64,000 nucleotides of DNA from Rahnella rivi (GTDB lineage: Bacteria; Pseudomonadota; Gammaproteobacteria; Enterobacterales; Enterobacteriaceae): contig NZ_JAFMOX010000065.1 of the NCBI RefSeq assembly GCF_019049655.1, forward strand, positions 62,001-126,000. Reading direction: 5' to 3'. The notes below the pieces were generated by a model. It saw only the letters and a list, made by a program, of their open reading frames with translations. It was not told the DNA's origin and made no database searches. Below are positions 42,981 through 51,588 of the stretch, in pieces. The position numbers and the translations under genes were made by a program. Every line of letters starts with the position of its first letter. Positions within the stretch are counted from its first letter, which is position 1.

Positions 42981-44240
42981 TTACGGCGTGACCGTCGGAT
43001 CCTGCTCCACGGGCGGTTCACCCGCGGTTTTCTTCGGCGGCAGCAAACCGTCGGCGCGGAACATCGCTTTGATCCCACGAACCGCCTGACGAATACGATC
43101 CTGATTTTCGATCAGCGCGAAACGCACGTGCGTATCACCGTAATCGCCAAAACCAATCCCCGGAGAGACGCAGACTTTAGCATCAGCCAGCAGACGTTTG
43201 GCGAACTCCAGCGAGCCTAAATGGGCGTAAGCCGGCGGAATTTTCGCCCAGACGTACATGGAAGCCTTCGGATTTTCCACCATCCAGCCCGCTTCATGCA
43301 GGCCGCGCACCAGGACGTTACGGCGCTGGCGGTATTGCTCGGCGATGTCTTTCACACATTGCTGATCGCCTTCGAGTGCCGCGATGGCTGCGACCTGCAA
43401 CGGCGTGAAGGTGCCGTAATCGTGATAGCTTTTGATGCGCGCTAACGCGCTGACCAGTTCCGGGTTACCGACCATAAAGCCGATGCGCCAGCCCGCCATG
43501 TTGTAGCTTTTTGACAGCGTGAAGAATTCCACCGCGATGTCTTTTGCGCCCGGCACCTGCATGATTGACGGCGCTTTCCAGCCGTCATACACGATATCGG
43601 CATACGCCAGATCGTGGATCACCAGCACGTCATATTGTTTTGCCAGGGCCACCACGCGCTCGAAGAAATCCAGTTCCACGCACTGCGCCGTCGGATTGGA
43701 CGGGAAGCCGAGGATCATCATTTTCGGACGCGGAATGGTTTCGCGAATGGCTTTTTCCAGCTCAGCGAAGAAATCCACACCTTCGGTCAGCGGCACGGAA
43801 CGCACCTGCGCACCGGCGATCACTGCGCCATAAATGTGAATAGGATAACTTGGGTTGGGCACCAGAACGGTGTCGCCGTGATCGAGCGTCGCCAGCATGA
43901 GATGCGCCAGCCCTTCTTTCGAGCCGATAGTGACGATAGCTTCACTTTCCGGATCAATCTCGACCTGATAGCGATCGGCATACCAGCGGGAAATCGCCCG
44001 GCGCAGACGCGGAATACCGCGTGACGTCGAATAGCCGTGGGTGTCTTCGCGCTGCGCCACCTGCACCAGTTTTTCAACGATGTGCGGCGGCGTTGGACCG
44101 TCGGGGTTGCCCATACTGAAATCAATGATGTCTTCGCCGCGATGGCGCGCCGCCATTTTCAGCTCAGCGGTGATGTTGAAAACATAAGGGGGAAGACGAT
44201 CAATACGTGAAAAACGACGTGGTGAACTGGAATCAGCCAT
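42981..44240 (-). CDS. alaC: Glutamate-pyruvate aminotransferase AlaC
   Basis: PLP-dependent transaminase making alanine from pyruvate and glutamate. The 419-aa protein matches E. coli AlaC throughout (RIDRLPPYVFNITAELKMAA, HGYSTSRGIPRLRRAISRWY, TLSKSYNMAGWRIGF with the PLP lysine, and GIGFGDYGDTHVRFALIEN). The start at 44240 (MADSSSPRR) follows GAGGAAATT; the longer frame to 44294 is a leader. Located next to the ypdAB pair as in E. coli. Confidence 0.96.
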   Translation of the reverse strand: MADSSSPRRFSRIDRLPPYVFNITAELKMAARHRGEDIIDFSMGNPDGPTPPHIVEKLVQVAQREDTHGYSTSRGIPRLRRAISRWYADRYQVEIDPESEAIVTIGSKEGLAHLMLATLDHGDTVLVPNPSYPIHIYGAVIAGAQVRSVPLTEGVDFFAELEKAIRETIPRPKMMILGFPSNPTAQCVELDFFERVVALAKQYDVLVIHDLAYADIVYDGWKAPSIMQVPGAKDIAVEFFTLSKSYNMAGWRIGFMVGNPELVSALARIKSYHDYGTFTPLQVAAIAALEGDQQCVKDIAEQYRQRRNVLVRGLHEAGWMVENPKASMYVWAKIPPAYAHLGSLEFAKRLLADAKVCVSPGIGFGDYGDTHVRFALIENQDRIRQAVRGIKAMFRADGLLPPKKTAGEPPVEQDPTVTP

Positions 44241-44245
44241 AATTT

Positions 44246-44357
44246 CCTCGAGGATACGTAAGCGCCCGGACCGTCCGAGCGACGCTGGCCGCATTGCGGC
44301 CTTCCACGAACATAACGCAGACTCAAAAAACTGTCGAGAGTGTGAACACTCTTTTTT
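44246..44357 (+). ncRNA. Possible small RNA or orphan transcript antisense to the alaC leader
   Basis: Three hairpins stack on the plus strand between two minus-strand genes: CGGAC-C-GTCCG near 44268, GGCCGC-ATT-GCGGCC (44287-44301), and AGAGTGT-GA-ACACTCT (44337-44352) followed by six T residues. The last is an intrinsic terminator for plus-strand transcription although no plus-strand gene ends here. A small RNA is inferred; no promoter was identified. The same hairpins would also fold in the alaC leader on the minus strand. Confidence 0.3.
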
Positions 44358-44372
44358 AGCGTTGCCCGGTTC

Positions 44373-44909
44373 TCAGCGTGGATCGTGCTTCAGCAATCCC
44401 AACAGCCAGTCGTTCTTCCATTCATCGCCAATGCGATAACTGTCGCGCAACAGACCTTCCATCTGAAAACCACATTTCTCCAGCACGCGGCGAGAGGCGT
44501 GGTTGCCTTCGAGCACATTGGCTTGCAGCCGGTGAAAATCACAGTGGTCGAAAGCAAAATTCAGCACCTCACGCAGGGATTCCACCGCGTAGCCTTTGCC
44601 CTGATGCTCAGGTGCCAGAATAAATCCGACTTCCGCCTGCTGATAAGGCCGCCAGTCAGGGAAGAATCCGGTCAGCCCCACCGCTGCACCGGTCTGTTTT
44701 TCGCGGATCAGCAGACACAACCAGAAATCGCTGTAACGATCCCAGTTACCGAGCCGTTGTTCAAAGCGACTGTGGATCTGAGCGGGGGTATCAAGGTTGC
44801 CAATAAAACGCATGACGTCAGGATCCTGATACAACCGCAGGAAAAAAGCCCAGTCATCGGCCTGGAGGGGTTGCATGTGAAGCCTTGCGGTCGAAAGCGA
44901 AATCATCAT
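44373..44909 (-). CDS. GNAT-family N-acetyltransferase
   Basis: A 178-aa acetyltransferase of the RimJ/RimL-like GNAT group. Acetyl-CoA-binding loop in APEHQGKGYAVESLREVL and the late motif EGNHASRRVLEKCGFQMEG are clear; the start LSTARLHMQPLQADDW fits the family. The substrate (protein N-terminus or small molecule) is unknown. AAGGAG lies six bases before the first of two ATG codons. Confidence 0.85.
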   Translation of the reverse strand: MMISLSTARLHMQPLQADDWAFFLRLYQDPDVMRFIGNLDTPAQIHSRFEQRLGNWDRYSDFWLCLLIREKQTGAAVGLTGFFPDWRPYQQAEVGFILAPEHQGKGYAVESLREVLNFAFDHCDFHRLQANVLEGNHASRRVLEKCGFQMEGLLRDSYRIGDEWKNDWLLGLLKHDPR

Positions 44910-45063
44910 CCGAACTCCTTTGCTGTCAGCAAATTATCCCTGTTTTTATTGTGCCATGACAGGCTGAACGCCGTCTGTCTGGTGGTCAATTACGGGTGTT
45001 TTACATATAATAAACCACGATTTAATTTAGCGTGATTATACAATGTCGCGCAGAGAACCTGCC

Positions 45064-46767
45064 ATGCAACACATGTTCGATATGCTGCTGGCGGTCTTTG
45101 ACCGCGCGGCACTGATGCTGATCTGCCTGTTCTTCCTCACGCGTACCCCGCTGTTCCGCAAACTGCTGCACAAAGAAAATGAAAACCACACGGCACTGGA
45201 ACTGACCGCCGTGACGGCGATTTTCTCGTTGTTTGCCATTTTCGGTACGCTCTCGGGGATCAACGTGGAAGGGTCGCTCATCAACGTGCGAACCATTGCC
45301 ATCATGTCCGGCGGGATCCTGTTCGGCCCGTGGGTCGGCATTATCACTGGCGTGATCTCCGGCACTCACCGCTTTTTGATCGACATCCACGGCCCGACGT
45401 CCCTTCCCTGTCTGATCACCAGTATTACCGCCGGTTTTCTCTCGGGCTACATCAATAAAAAAGTCAAAAAAGCGCTGCACTGGAAAGTCGGCATTCTGGC
45501 GGGGATGCTGTGCGAAACCCTGACGATGGTGCTGATCCTGCTGATGGCGCGGCCTTTTTCGCTCGGGCTGGATATCGTGATGAATATCGCCGCACCGCTG
45601 ATCCTCGGGGCCAGTTCTATCGGGCTGATTGTCTTGCTGGTGCAAAGCGTCGAGGATGAAAAAGAGGTGATTGCCGCCCGGCAGGCGCGGCTGGCACTGG
45701 ATATTGCCAATAAAACGCTCCCCTATTTTCGAAATATTAATGCAGAATCCCTGGCCAGTATTTGCAGCATCATCCGTGATGATATCGATGCCGATGCGGT
45801 CGCCATCACCGATAACAAAAACATTCTGGCCTACGTCGGCGTGGGGGCAGAAGAATACAATATTGGCCATGAAACGCTCAGTGAGATGACCAAAGCCACG
45901 CTGGAAAGCGGTGAAATTACGGTGAAAAACAACGACGAAATGCACCGCACGCCGCAAATTCACTCGCTGATAATTATCCCGCTGTGGGAAAAGGGCGAAG
46001 TCACCGGCTCACTGAAAATCTATTATTGCGATCCGCACCGCATCACCTATTCGCTGAAAGTGATGGCGATCGGCCTGTCGCAAATTATGTCTACCCAGAT
46101 GGAAGTGTCGCGCACCGAGCAACTGCGCGAAATGGCCAACAAAGCCGAAATGCGGGCATTGCAAAGCAAGATAAACCCGCACTTTCTGTTTAATGCCCTC
46201 AATGCCATTTCCTCTTCGATCCGCGCCCGCCCTGACGTGGCGCGCCAGCTGGTGATCAATCTCTCCCGTTATTTGCGCTACAACCTGGAACTGAACGACG
46301 AGCTGATCGATCTGCGCAAAGAGTTGCATCAGGTGCAGGATTATATCGCCATCGAACAGGCCCGCTTTGGCAGTAAACTGACGGTGATCTACGATATTGA
46401 TGATGACATTTCGGTAAAAATCCCCAGCCTGCTCATTCAGCCGCTGGTGGAAAATGCCATCGTGCATGGGATCCAAAAGTGCAGCGGTAAAGGCGTGGTG
46501 GTGATTTCAGTGAAGCACCATGCCAACGGCGTGTGGGTTTCGGTGAAGGATACCGGCCACGGCATTAATCAGGAAACCATCGATCGTGTGGCACGCAATG
46601 AAATGCCCGGCAATAAAATCGGCCTGCTGAATGTGCATCATCGCGTGTCTTTACTGTATGGTCAGGGGCTGGTGATCCGCCGCCTCGAACCCGGCACGGA
46701 TATTTCGTTTTTGATCACACAATCCCCGGCAAAAATCACGGCAGCCCCCGAGAGCACTATAGCCTGA
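45064..46767 (+). CDS. ypdA: Pyruvate-sensing histidine kinase of the LytS family
   Basis: Membrane sensor kinase paired with YpdB. The 567-aa protein follows E. coli YpdA (565 aa): an N-terminal 5-6 helix sensor (LLAVFDRAALMLICLFFL, GGILFGPWVGIITGVISG), a GAF-like domain (about 215-350), the phosphoacceptor KINPHFLFNALNAIS and the ATP-binding LVENAIVHG plus DTGHGI. In E. coli it responds to extracellular pyruvate. Start 45064 matches the E. coli N-terminus; an ATG 21 bases earlier (45043) is also possible. Seventy-two bp before ypdB. Confidence 0.92.
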   Translation: MQHMFDMLLAVFDRAALMLICLFFLTRTPLFRKLLHKENENHTALELTAVTAIFSLFAIFGTLSGINVEGSLINVRTIAIMSGGILFGPWVGIITGVISGTHRFLIDIHGPTSLPCLITSITAGFLSGYINKKVKKALHWKVGILAGMLCETLTMVLILLMARPFSLGLDIVMNIAAPLILGASSIGLIVLLVQSVEDEKEVIAARQARLALDIANKTLPYFRNINAESLASICSIIRDDIDADAVAITDNKNILAYVGVGAEEYNIGHETLSEMTKATLESGEITVKNNDEMHRTPQIHSLIIIPLWEKGEVTGSLKIYYCDPHRITYSLKVMAIGLSQIMSTQMEVSRTEQLREMANKAEMRALQSKINPHFLFNALNAISSSIRARPDVARQLVINLSRYLRYNLELNDELIDLRKELHQVQDYIAIEQARFGSKLTVIYDIDDDISVKIPSLLIQPLVENAIVHGIQKCSGKGVVVISVKHHANGVWVSVKDTGHGINQETIDRVARNEMPGNKIGLLNVHHRVSLLYGQGLVIRRLEPGTDISFLITQSPAKITAAPESTIA

Positions 46768-46801
46768 CCATGTTGAGGGAATTTCTCTGCTTTATTTCTG
46801 T

Positions 46802-46818
46802 CGCCCGCTTTTCGGGCG
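46802..46818 (+). promoter_or_regulatory. Intercistronic hairpin before ypdB
   Basis: CGCCCG-CTTTT-CGGGCG sits between ypdA and ypdB without a T tract. It may stabilise or separate the two cistrons. Confidence 0.4.
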
Positions 46819-46839
46819 CTCGCACCGGGGGATAATTCC

Positions 46840-47595
46840 GTGAAAGCTATTATCGTCGAAGATGAAGTTCTGGCTCAGGAAGAGCTGAGTTATCTCATTA
46901 ATACGCACAGCAGCATCAAAATTGAAGCCACATTTGATGACGGGCTGGACGTGCTTAAATATCTGCAAACCCATGAAGTGGATGCTATTTTTCTGGATAT
47001 CAGCATCCCTTCGCTGGACGGCGTGTTACTGGCGCAAAACATCAGTAAGTTCGCGCATAAGCCTTACATCGTGTTCATTACGGCCTATAAAGAACACGCT
47101 GCCGAAGCCTTTGAAATCGAGGCTTTTGATTACATTCTCAAGCCGTATCATGAGTCACGCATTGTCACCATGCTGCAAAAGCTGGAGTCGCACTTTGCGA
47201 GGGATAAGCAGAGCGGCAGTAAGCCTGAAGATGTCCATCCGGCGCAGGGCAGCGCCAATCGCGTCAGCCACAGCATTAATCTGATCAAAGATGAGCGGAT
47301 TATCGTGACCGACATCAATGATATTTACTACGCCGCCGCGCAGGAAAAGGTGACGCAGGTGTATACCCGCAAAGAAGAGTTCACCATGCCGATGAACATC
47401 ACCGAACTCTGCAACCGCCTGCCGGAAGAGCATTTTTTCCGCTGCCATCGTTCGTATTGCGTGAACCTGTCAAAGATCCGCGAGATCGTGCCGTGGTTTA
47501 ACAACACCTATATTTTGCGGTTGAGTGATTTGGATTTTGAAGTGCCGGTAAGCCGGAGCAAGGTGAAAGAATTCAGACAGTTAATGCGGTTTTGA
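46840..47595 (+). CDS. ypdB: LytTR response regulator, YpdB
   Basis: Cytoplasmic response regulator (251 aa) with a receiver domain (phospho-acceptor Asp53 in AIFLDISIPSLDG, switch lysine in YILKPY) and a LytTR DNA-binding domain from about 145 (ERIIVTDINDIYYAAAQEKV, HFFRCHRSYCVNLSKI, WFNNTYILRLSDLDFEVPVS). In E. coli YpdB activates the transporter gene yhjX. The start is GTG at 46840; upstream ATGs are absent in frame. Confidence 0.93.
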   Translation: MKAIIVEDEVLAQEELSYLINTHSSIKIEATFDDGLDVLKYLQTHEVDAIFLDISIPSLDGVLLAQNISKFAHKPYIVFITAYKEHAAEAFEIEAFDYILKPYHESRIVTMLQKLESHFARDKQSGSKPEDVHPAQGSANRVSHSINLIKDERIIVTDINDIYYAAAQEKVTQVYTRKEEFTMPMNITELCNRLPEEHFFRCHRSYCVNLSKIREIVPWFNNTYILRLSDLDFEVPVSRSKVKEFRQLMRF

Positions 47596-47598
47596 TGA

Positions 47599-47629
47599 CT
47601 CCCCCTTTACAGGGGGAGCTTTTTTTAGA
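47599..47629. terminator. Terminator between ypdB and glk
   Basis: CTCCCCCT and AGGGGGAG pair around a short loop and are followed by CTTTTTTT. Lies between convergent genes and overlaps the end of glk. Confidence 0.8.
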
Positions 47630-48590
47630 TCGTCATACCCATCGACTGACGCAAATACGCGCCTGCGCCAAGCAATCCTGGCTGATCGTGAGTGATCAGG
47701 AATACCGGGATATCCATCAGGTAATCTTTAAAGCGGCCTTTATCTTCAAACGCGGCACGAAAACCTGACGCTTTGAAGAATTCCAGGAAGCGCGGAACGA
47801 TGCCACCGGCAATATAGACCCCGCCAAATGTGCCCATGTTCAGCGCCAGATTCCCGCCAAAGCGCCCCATGATCACGCAAAACAGCGACAGCGCGCGGCG
47901 GCAGTCTACGTTTTCATCCGATAACGCCAGCTCGGTGACGTCTTTCGGTTTGAAGCTCTCCGGCACGCGGTTATCAGATTTCACGATCGCGCGGTACAGA
48001 TTGACCAGCCCCGGCCCCGAGAGAATACGTTCGGCAGACACGTGACCCATTTCAGTACGCAACTGCTCAAGAATGATGTCTTCTTCTTCGCTGTTAGGTG
48101 CGAAATCCACATGTCCGCCTTCGCCGGGCAGGCTCAGCCACTGTTTGTTGGCATGGATCAGATGAGCCACACCGAGGCCGGTGCCCGCACCGTAAATCAC
48201 TGCCGGTTTGCCATCCAGCGCTTTCTTACCGCCGAACTGCAACAGATCAGCCTCTTTGAGCATCGGGATCGCCATGGAAACGGCGGTGAAATCGTTGATC
48301 ACTTCCAGATGCTGCAGGCCGAGACTTTGTTTCATTTCGGCAATGGAGAACGCCCAGGTGTGGTTGGTCATCGCCACCCAGTCGCCGGTGATCGGGCAGG
48401 CGATCGCAATACAGGCATCTTCAACCTCCTGATGCTGCTGCGCGAGATACTCACGTACCGCGGCTTCGAGGCTGTCGTAATCCAGCCCGGAAAAAGTCTG
48501 AGACTGTGAGATCTCGCCGCTGTCTAAGGCGCACAGCGCCAGACGACAGTTGGTGCCCCCGACATCGCCCACCAGGGAGTATTTAGTCAT
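47625..48590 (-). CDS. glk: Glucokinase
   Basis: Phosphorylates free glucose with ATP. The 321-aa protein has the same length as E. coli Glk, with KYSLVGDVGGTNCRLALCAL (ATP-binding), VINDFTAVSMAIPML, YGAGTGLGVAHLI and LPGEGGHVDFAPNSEEE (glucose-binding). The start at 48590 follows GGAG; the frame extends upstream to 48863 without a plausible start. Next to yfeO as in E. coli. Confidence 0.97.
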   Translation of the reverse strand: MTKYSLVGDVGGTNCRLALCALDSGEISQSQTFSGLDYDSLEAAVREYLAQQHQEVEDACIAIACPITGDWVAMTNHTWAFSIAEMKQSLGLQHLEVINDFTAVSMAIPMLKEADLLQFGGKKALDGKPAVIYGAGTGLGVAHLIHANKQWLSLPGEGGHVDFAPNSEEEDIILEQLRTEMGHVSAERILSGPGLVNLYRAIVKSDNRVPESFKPKDVTELALSDENVDCRRALSLFCVIMGRFGGNLALNMGTFGGVYIAGGIVPRFLEFFKASGFRAAFEDKGRFKDYLMDIPVFLITHDQPGLLGAGAYLRQSMGMTI

Positions 48591-48909
48591 GTTATTCTCC
48601 GCAAAAGTAAATTCGTTATACTGCGCATCCACGCCAGAAATGCTGTGCTCATGAGTACGCTGCCAGACACCCTGATGTAAGTGGTGGTCATCAATAAAAG
48701 CGACTGGCGAATGCCTGCAATGGGGCAGAGCTGACAGATTCGTGTGGGCAAAATAGCGGTAATTGCTATACGCTGCAATGCAGTTTTGTACCAACGCACA
48801 TTTATGCGGCATGTCACACAAAATAATGTCGGCCACCCGCAAACTGACCTTGCTGATATTCATCTAAGCTATCAGGGCAATCAAAATTATATAATAAGGA
48901 AATCATTGC

Positions 48910-50172
48910 ATGTTTCATCCTCGCGCCAGAATCATGCTGGCTTTTGCCCTGCCCGCAATCGTTATTGGTGTCATGTCCAGCCTGATCCTGGTTTTGGTCA
49001 TGATGATGTCCGGCGCGCTGCAAAACCTGCTGTGGCAGTACATTCCTGACGTTCTGCACGTCAATACCCAGTCGGCCACCTGGACACTGTTCATGCTGAC
49101 GCTGACCGGGATTGGTGTCGGAGCGTTGATCAAGTATATGCCAGGCCACGCCGGGCCGGATCCGGCGACGGAATCGCTGATTGGCGCCCCGGTGGCGGTC
49201 AATGCGCTGCCGGGACTGGCACTGGCGCTGATGGTCGGGCTGGCGGGTGGCGTCAGCCTCGGGCCGGAACATCCGATCACGGTGATCAATATCGCGCTGG
49301 TCGTCGCGCTGGGTTCGCGTCTGTTGCCGAAAGTGCCGACCACCGACTGGGTCATTCTGGCCGCCGCTGGCACTATCGGCGCGCTGTTCGGCACGCCGGT
49401 GGCGGCGGCGCTGATTTTTTCGCAAACCCTCGGCACCAATAAAGATGTGCCTTTGTGGGATCGCCTGTTCGCACCTTTGCTCGCCGCCGGTGCGGGCGCG
49501 CTGACGACCGATCAGTTCTTCCAGCCTGATTTTTCACTCAGCATTCCGTCGTATGACAGCTCCCGCCTGATTGATATTTTTAGTGGTTCAGTGGTGGTGC
49601 TGATTGCCATTGCGCTGGGGATGATTGCCGTGTGGCTTTTCCCGCATCTGCACCGGATGTTTTACAGCATTCATGATCCGATTATCCGGCTGGGGGTTGG
49701 CGGGTTTGTTCTGGGATTGCTGGCGCTTATCGGCGGGGAAATCACGCTGTTCAAAGGGCTGGATGAAATGAAGGAGCTGGCCCACTCGAACCAGCTTTTT
49801 GAGATGGGGCCGCTGCTGGCGATCACCCTGACCAAACTTGCGGCGCTCGTGGTGGCGGCGGCCTGCGGTTTTCGCGGCGGGCGGATCTTCCCGGCGGTGT
49901 TCGTCGGCGTTTCGCTGGGGCTGATGCTGCACCAGTATGCGCCTGACGTACCGGCGGCGGTGACCGTATCCTGCGCCGTGATGGGAATGGTTCTGGTGGT
50001 CACGCGCGACGGCTGGCTCAGTTTGTTTATGGCCGCCGCCGTGGTGCCGGGGCTGAAATTGCTGCCGCTGCTGTGCATTGTGATGCTGCCAGCCTGGCTG
50101 ATGCTGGCAGGAAAACCGCTGATGCAGGTGGCTAAACAGCGGCTGGGGCGTCAGGATCCGGAAAAAGATTAA
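48910..50172 (+). CDS. yfeO: ClC-type ion channel protein YfeO
   Basis: A 420-aa membrane protein of the chloride channel family. GVSLGPEHPITVINIALVVA, GALFGTPVAAALIFSQTLG and AASGFRGGRIFP-type AACGFRGGRIFPAVFVGV are the selectivity-filter segments of ClC proteins. It matches E. coli YfeO (418 aa) in order. Transport substrate is not established. AAGGAAA lies upstream of the ATG; its 3' end overlaps the convergent racemase gene by four bases. Confidence 0.93.
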   Translation: MFHPRARIMLAFALPAIVIGVMSSLILVLVMMMSGALQNLLWQYIPDVLHVNTQSATWTLFMLTLTGIGVGALIKYMPGHAGPDPATESLIGAPVAVNALPGLALALMVGLAGGVSLGPEHPITVINIALVVALGSRLLPKVPTTDWVILAAAGTIGALFGTPVAAALIFSQTLGTNKDVPLWDRLFAPLLAAGAGALTTDQFFQPDFSLSIPSYDSSRLIDIFSGSVVVLIAIALGMIAVWLFPHLHRMFYSIHDPIIRLGVGGFVLGLLALIGGEITLFKGLDEMKELAHSNQLFEMGPLLAITLTKLAALVVAAACGFRGGRIFPAVFVGVSLGLMLHQYAPDVPAAVTVSCAVMGMVLVVTRDGWLSLFMAAAVVPGLKLLPLLCIVMLPAWLMLAGKPLMQVAKQRLGRQDPEKD

Positions 50173-50867
50173 TCCTGCGTTAAGGCAAACTCCGCCGCCG
50201 CCAGCGCATGAATGGCGGTGGTGTCGAAGACCGCGACGCGCGCGTCTTCCGCGCCCACCAGCAGGGTGATTTCCGTGCAGCCCAAAATAATGCCTTCAAC
50301 GCCCTGCTGTTCTAATTTGCCAATAATCCGGCGATATTCCTCGCGGGAATCATCCTTAATAATGCCCAGACACAGCTCGTCATAAATGATGCGATGAACG
50401 ATCGCGCGGTCAGCGTCATCCGGCGTCACCACGTCAATCTGATGTTTTTCCTGCAAACGCCCGCGATAGAAATCCTGCTCCATGGTGAAACGTGTGCCGA
50501 GCAGCCCGATTTTACGCAGCCCCTGCCCTTTAATTTTTTCTGCGGTAGCGTCTGCGATATGCAGAAGCGGCAAACCGCCGATGCGTTCGATATCACCGGC
50601 CACTTTGTGCATGGTGTTGGTACAGACCACAATCACTTCCGCCCCTGCTCGCGCCAGAGAACGGGCGGCATTGCCGAGGATTTCACCCGCCTGCTGCCAG
50701 TCGCCGGCCATTTGCAGTTTTTCGATCTCATAGAAATCGACGCTGTAAAGGAACAGTTTGGCCGAATGTAATCCGCCGAGCTGCTGTTTTACGTGTTCGT
50801 TGATCATGCGGTAGTACGGCACCGTGGATTCCCAGCTCATGCCACCAATCAGCCCTAACGTCTTCAT
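50169..50867 (-). CDS. Aspartate/glutamate racemase family protein
   Basis: A 232-aa cofactor-independent racemase like E. coli YgeA. The two catalytic cysteines lie in VVCTNTMHK and LGCTEITLLV, one on each pseudo-symmetric half. The start LGLIGGMSWESTVPYYR is typical. It interconverts D- and L-aspartate, glutamate or broad-range amino acids; the substrate is not readable. CAGGGGC before the ATG supports the start. Convergent with yfeO. Confidence 0.88.
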   Translation of the reverse strand: MKTLGLIGGMSWESTVPYYRMINEHVKQQLGGLHSAKLFLYSVDFYEIEKLQMAGDWQQAGEILGNAARSLARAGAEVIVVCTNTMHKVAGDIERIGGLPLLHIADATAEKIKGQGLRKIGLLGTRFTMEQDFYRGRLQEKHQIDVVTPDDADRAIVHRIIYDELCLGIIKDDSREEYRRIIGKLEQQGVEGIILGCTEITLLVGAEDARVAVFDTTAIHALAAAEFALTQD

Positions 50868-50909
50868 TTTCGCCCCTGAGATTAAGTATTGAGCAAAACC
50901 ATAACTGAC

Positions 50910-50948
50910 AAAAAGCCCGCAGACAAAGAAAATGTCTGCGGGCTTTTT
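50910..50948 (-). terminator. Terminator of the PACE efflux gene
   Basis: AAAAAGCCCGCAGACA and TGTCTGCGGGCTTTTT form a long perfect stem with T tracts on both strands. Ends the minus-strand PACE gene. Confidence 0.9.
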
Positions 50949-50969
50949 CGGGCATTCAGCGAGGTTGAA

Positions 50970-51443
50970 TCAGTGTTTAGCCGCGCAACGCTCTGCCGCC
51001 AGACGGCGGTTCATCCAGCGCTGACGCAGGGTGTCGTAGATCCAGTTGTAGGCGACGGTATACGGCAGGAAGAACAGGAAGAACCCGACTTCCAGCATGA
51101 AGGCATCCAGCAGTCCGATACCCAGCCACAGCGCGGCAATCGGCAGACCAATCATGATAAATCCACCTTCAAAGCCCAGCGCATGCGCCACGCGGATTTT
51201 AAATGTCCGCACCACACGGGATACAGGCCAGAACCGGTCGAAAATGCTGTTATAAACGATGTTCCATACCATCGCCGTGGTAGACAGCATAATAGCCAGT
51301 GCGCCCATTTCCCAGACCGGTTTGTTGAGTAGCCACGCCGCCGCAGGGGCTGAAATCAGCACCGCCAGCGTTTCAAAGCCAACCGCATGAAAAATGCGCT
51401 CGCCGAACGTTTTCTGAGAGATGTTCCGTGTTTGCTTAGACAT
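50970..51443 (-). CDS. PACE-family multidrug efflux transporter
   Basis: A 157-aa inner-membrane protein with four helices arranged as two tandem bacterial transmembrane pair domains. FGERIFHAVGFETLAV starts domain 1 and VVRTFKIRVAHALGFEGGF starts domain 2, the duplicated RhxHxxgFE signature of PACE proteins such as AceI. Relatives export biocides including chlorhexidine and short diamines. A divergent LysR gene lies 145 bp away, matching the AceI-AceR layout in Acinetobacter. Confidence 0.88.
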   Translation of the reverse strand: MSKQTRNISQKTFGERIFHAVGFETLAVLISAPAAAWLLNKPVWEMGALAIMLSTTAMVWNIVYNSIFDRFWPVSRVVRTFKIRVAHALGFEGGFIMIGLPIAALWLGIGLLDAFMLEVGFFLFFLPYTVAYNWIYDTLRQRWMNRRLAAERCAAKH

Positions 51444-51448
51444 AAAAA

Positions 51449-51498
51449 CCTGCCTGATTCCTGAAATTAAAAAGGGGTGACGGTTGTCACCAGGCAGG
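51449..51498. promoter_or_regulatory. Nested palindrome between PACE gene and lysR
   Basis: CCTGCCTG (51449-51456) pairs with CAGGCAGG (51491-51498) and encloses GGTGAC-GGTT-GTCACC (51476-51491). It lies in the leader of the PACE gene. An operator for the divergent LysR protein or an mRNA structure are both possible. Confidence 0.45.
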
Positions 51499-51588
51499 CA
51501 TTATCATTATAAAATGAGATAGGTAAAAGATAGAAAGTATTGATAAAATCGATAGATTGCCGTTCAAAGAGACTCACGGAGCCTGATT

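Noticed and set aside
45022..45963. Long minus-strand frame of 313 codons inside ypdA
   Set aside because: It is antisense to a clearly conserved kinase and its product is low-complexity, rich in His, Gln, Asp and Arg, as expected from reverse-complement reading of GC-rich genes.
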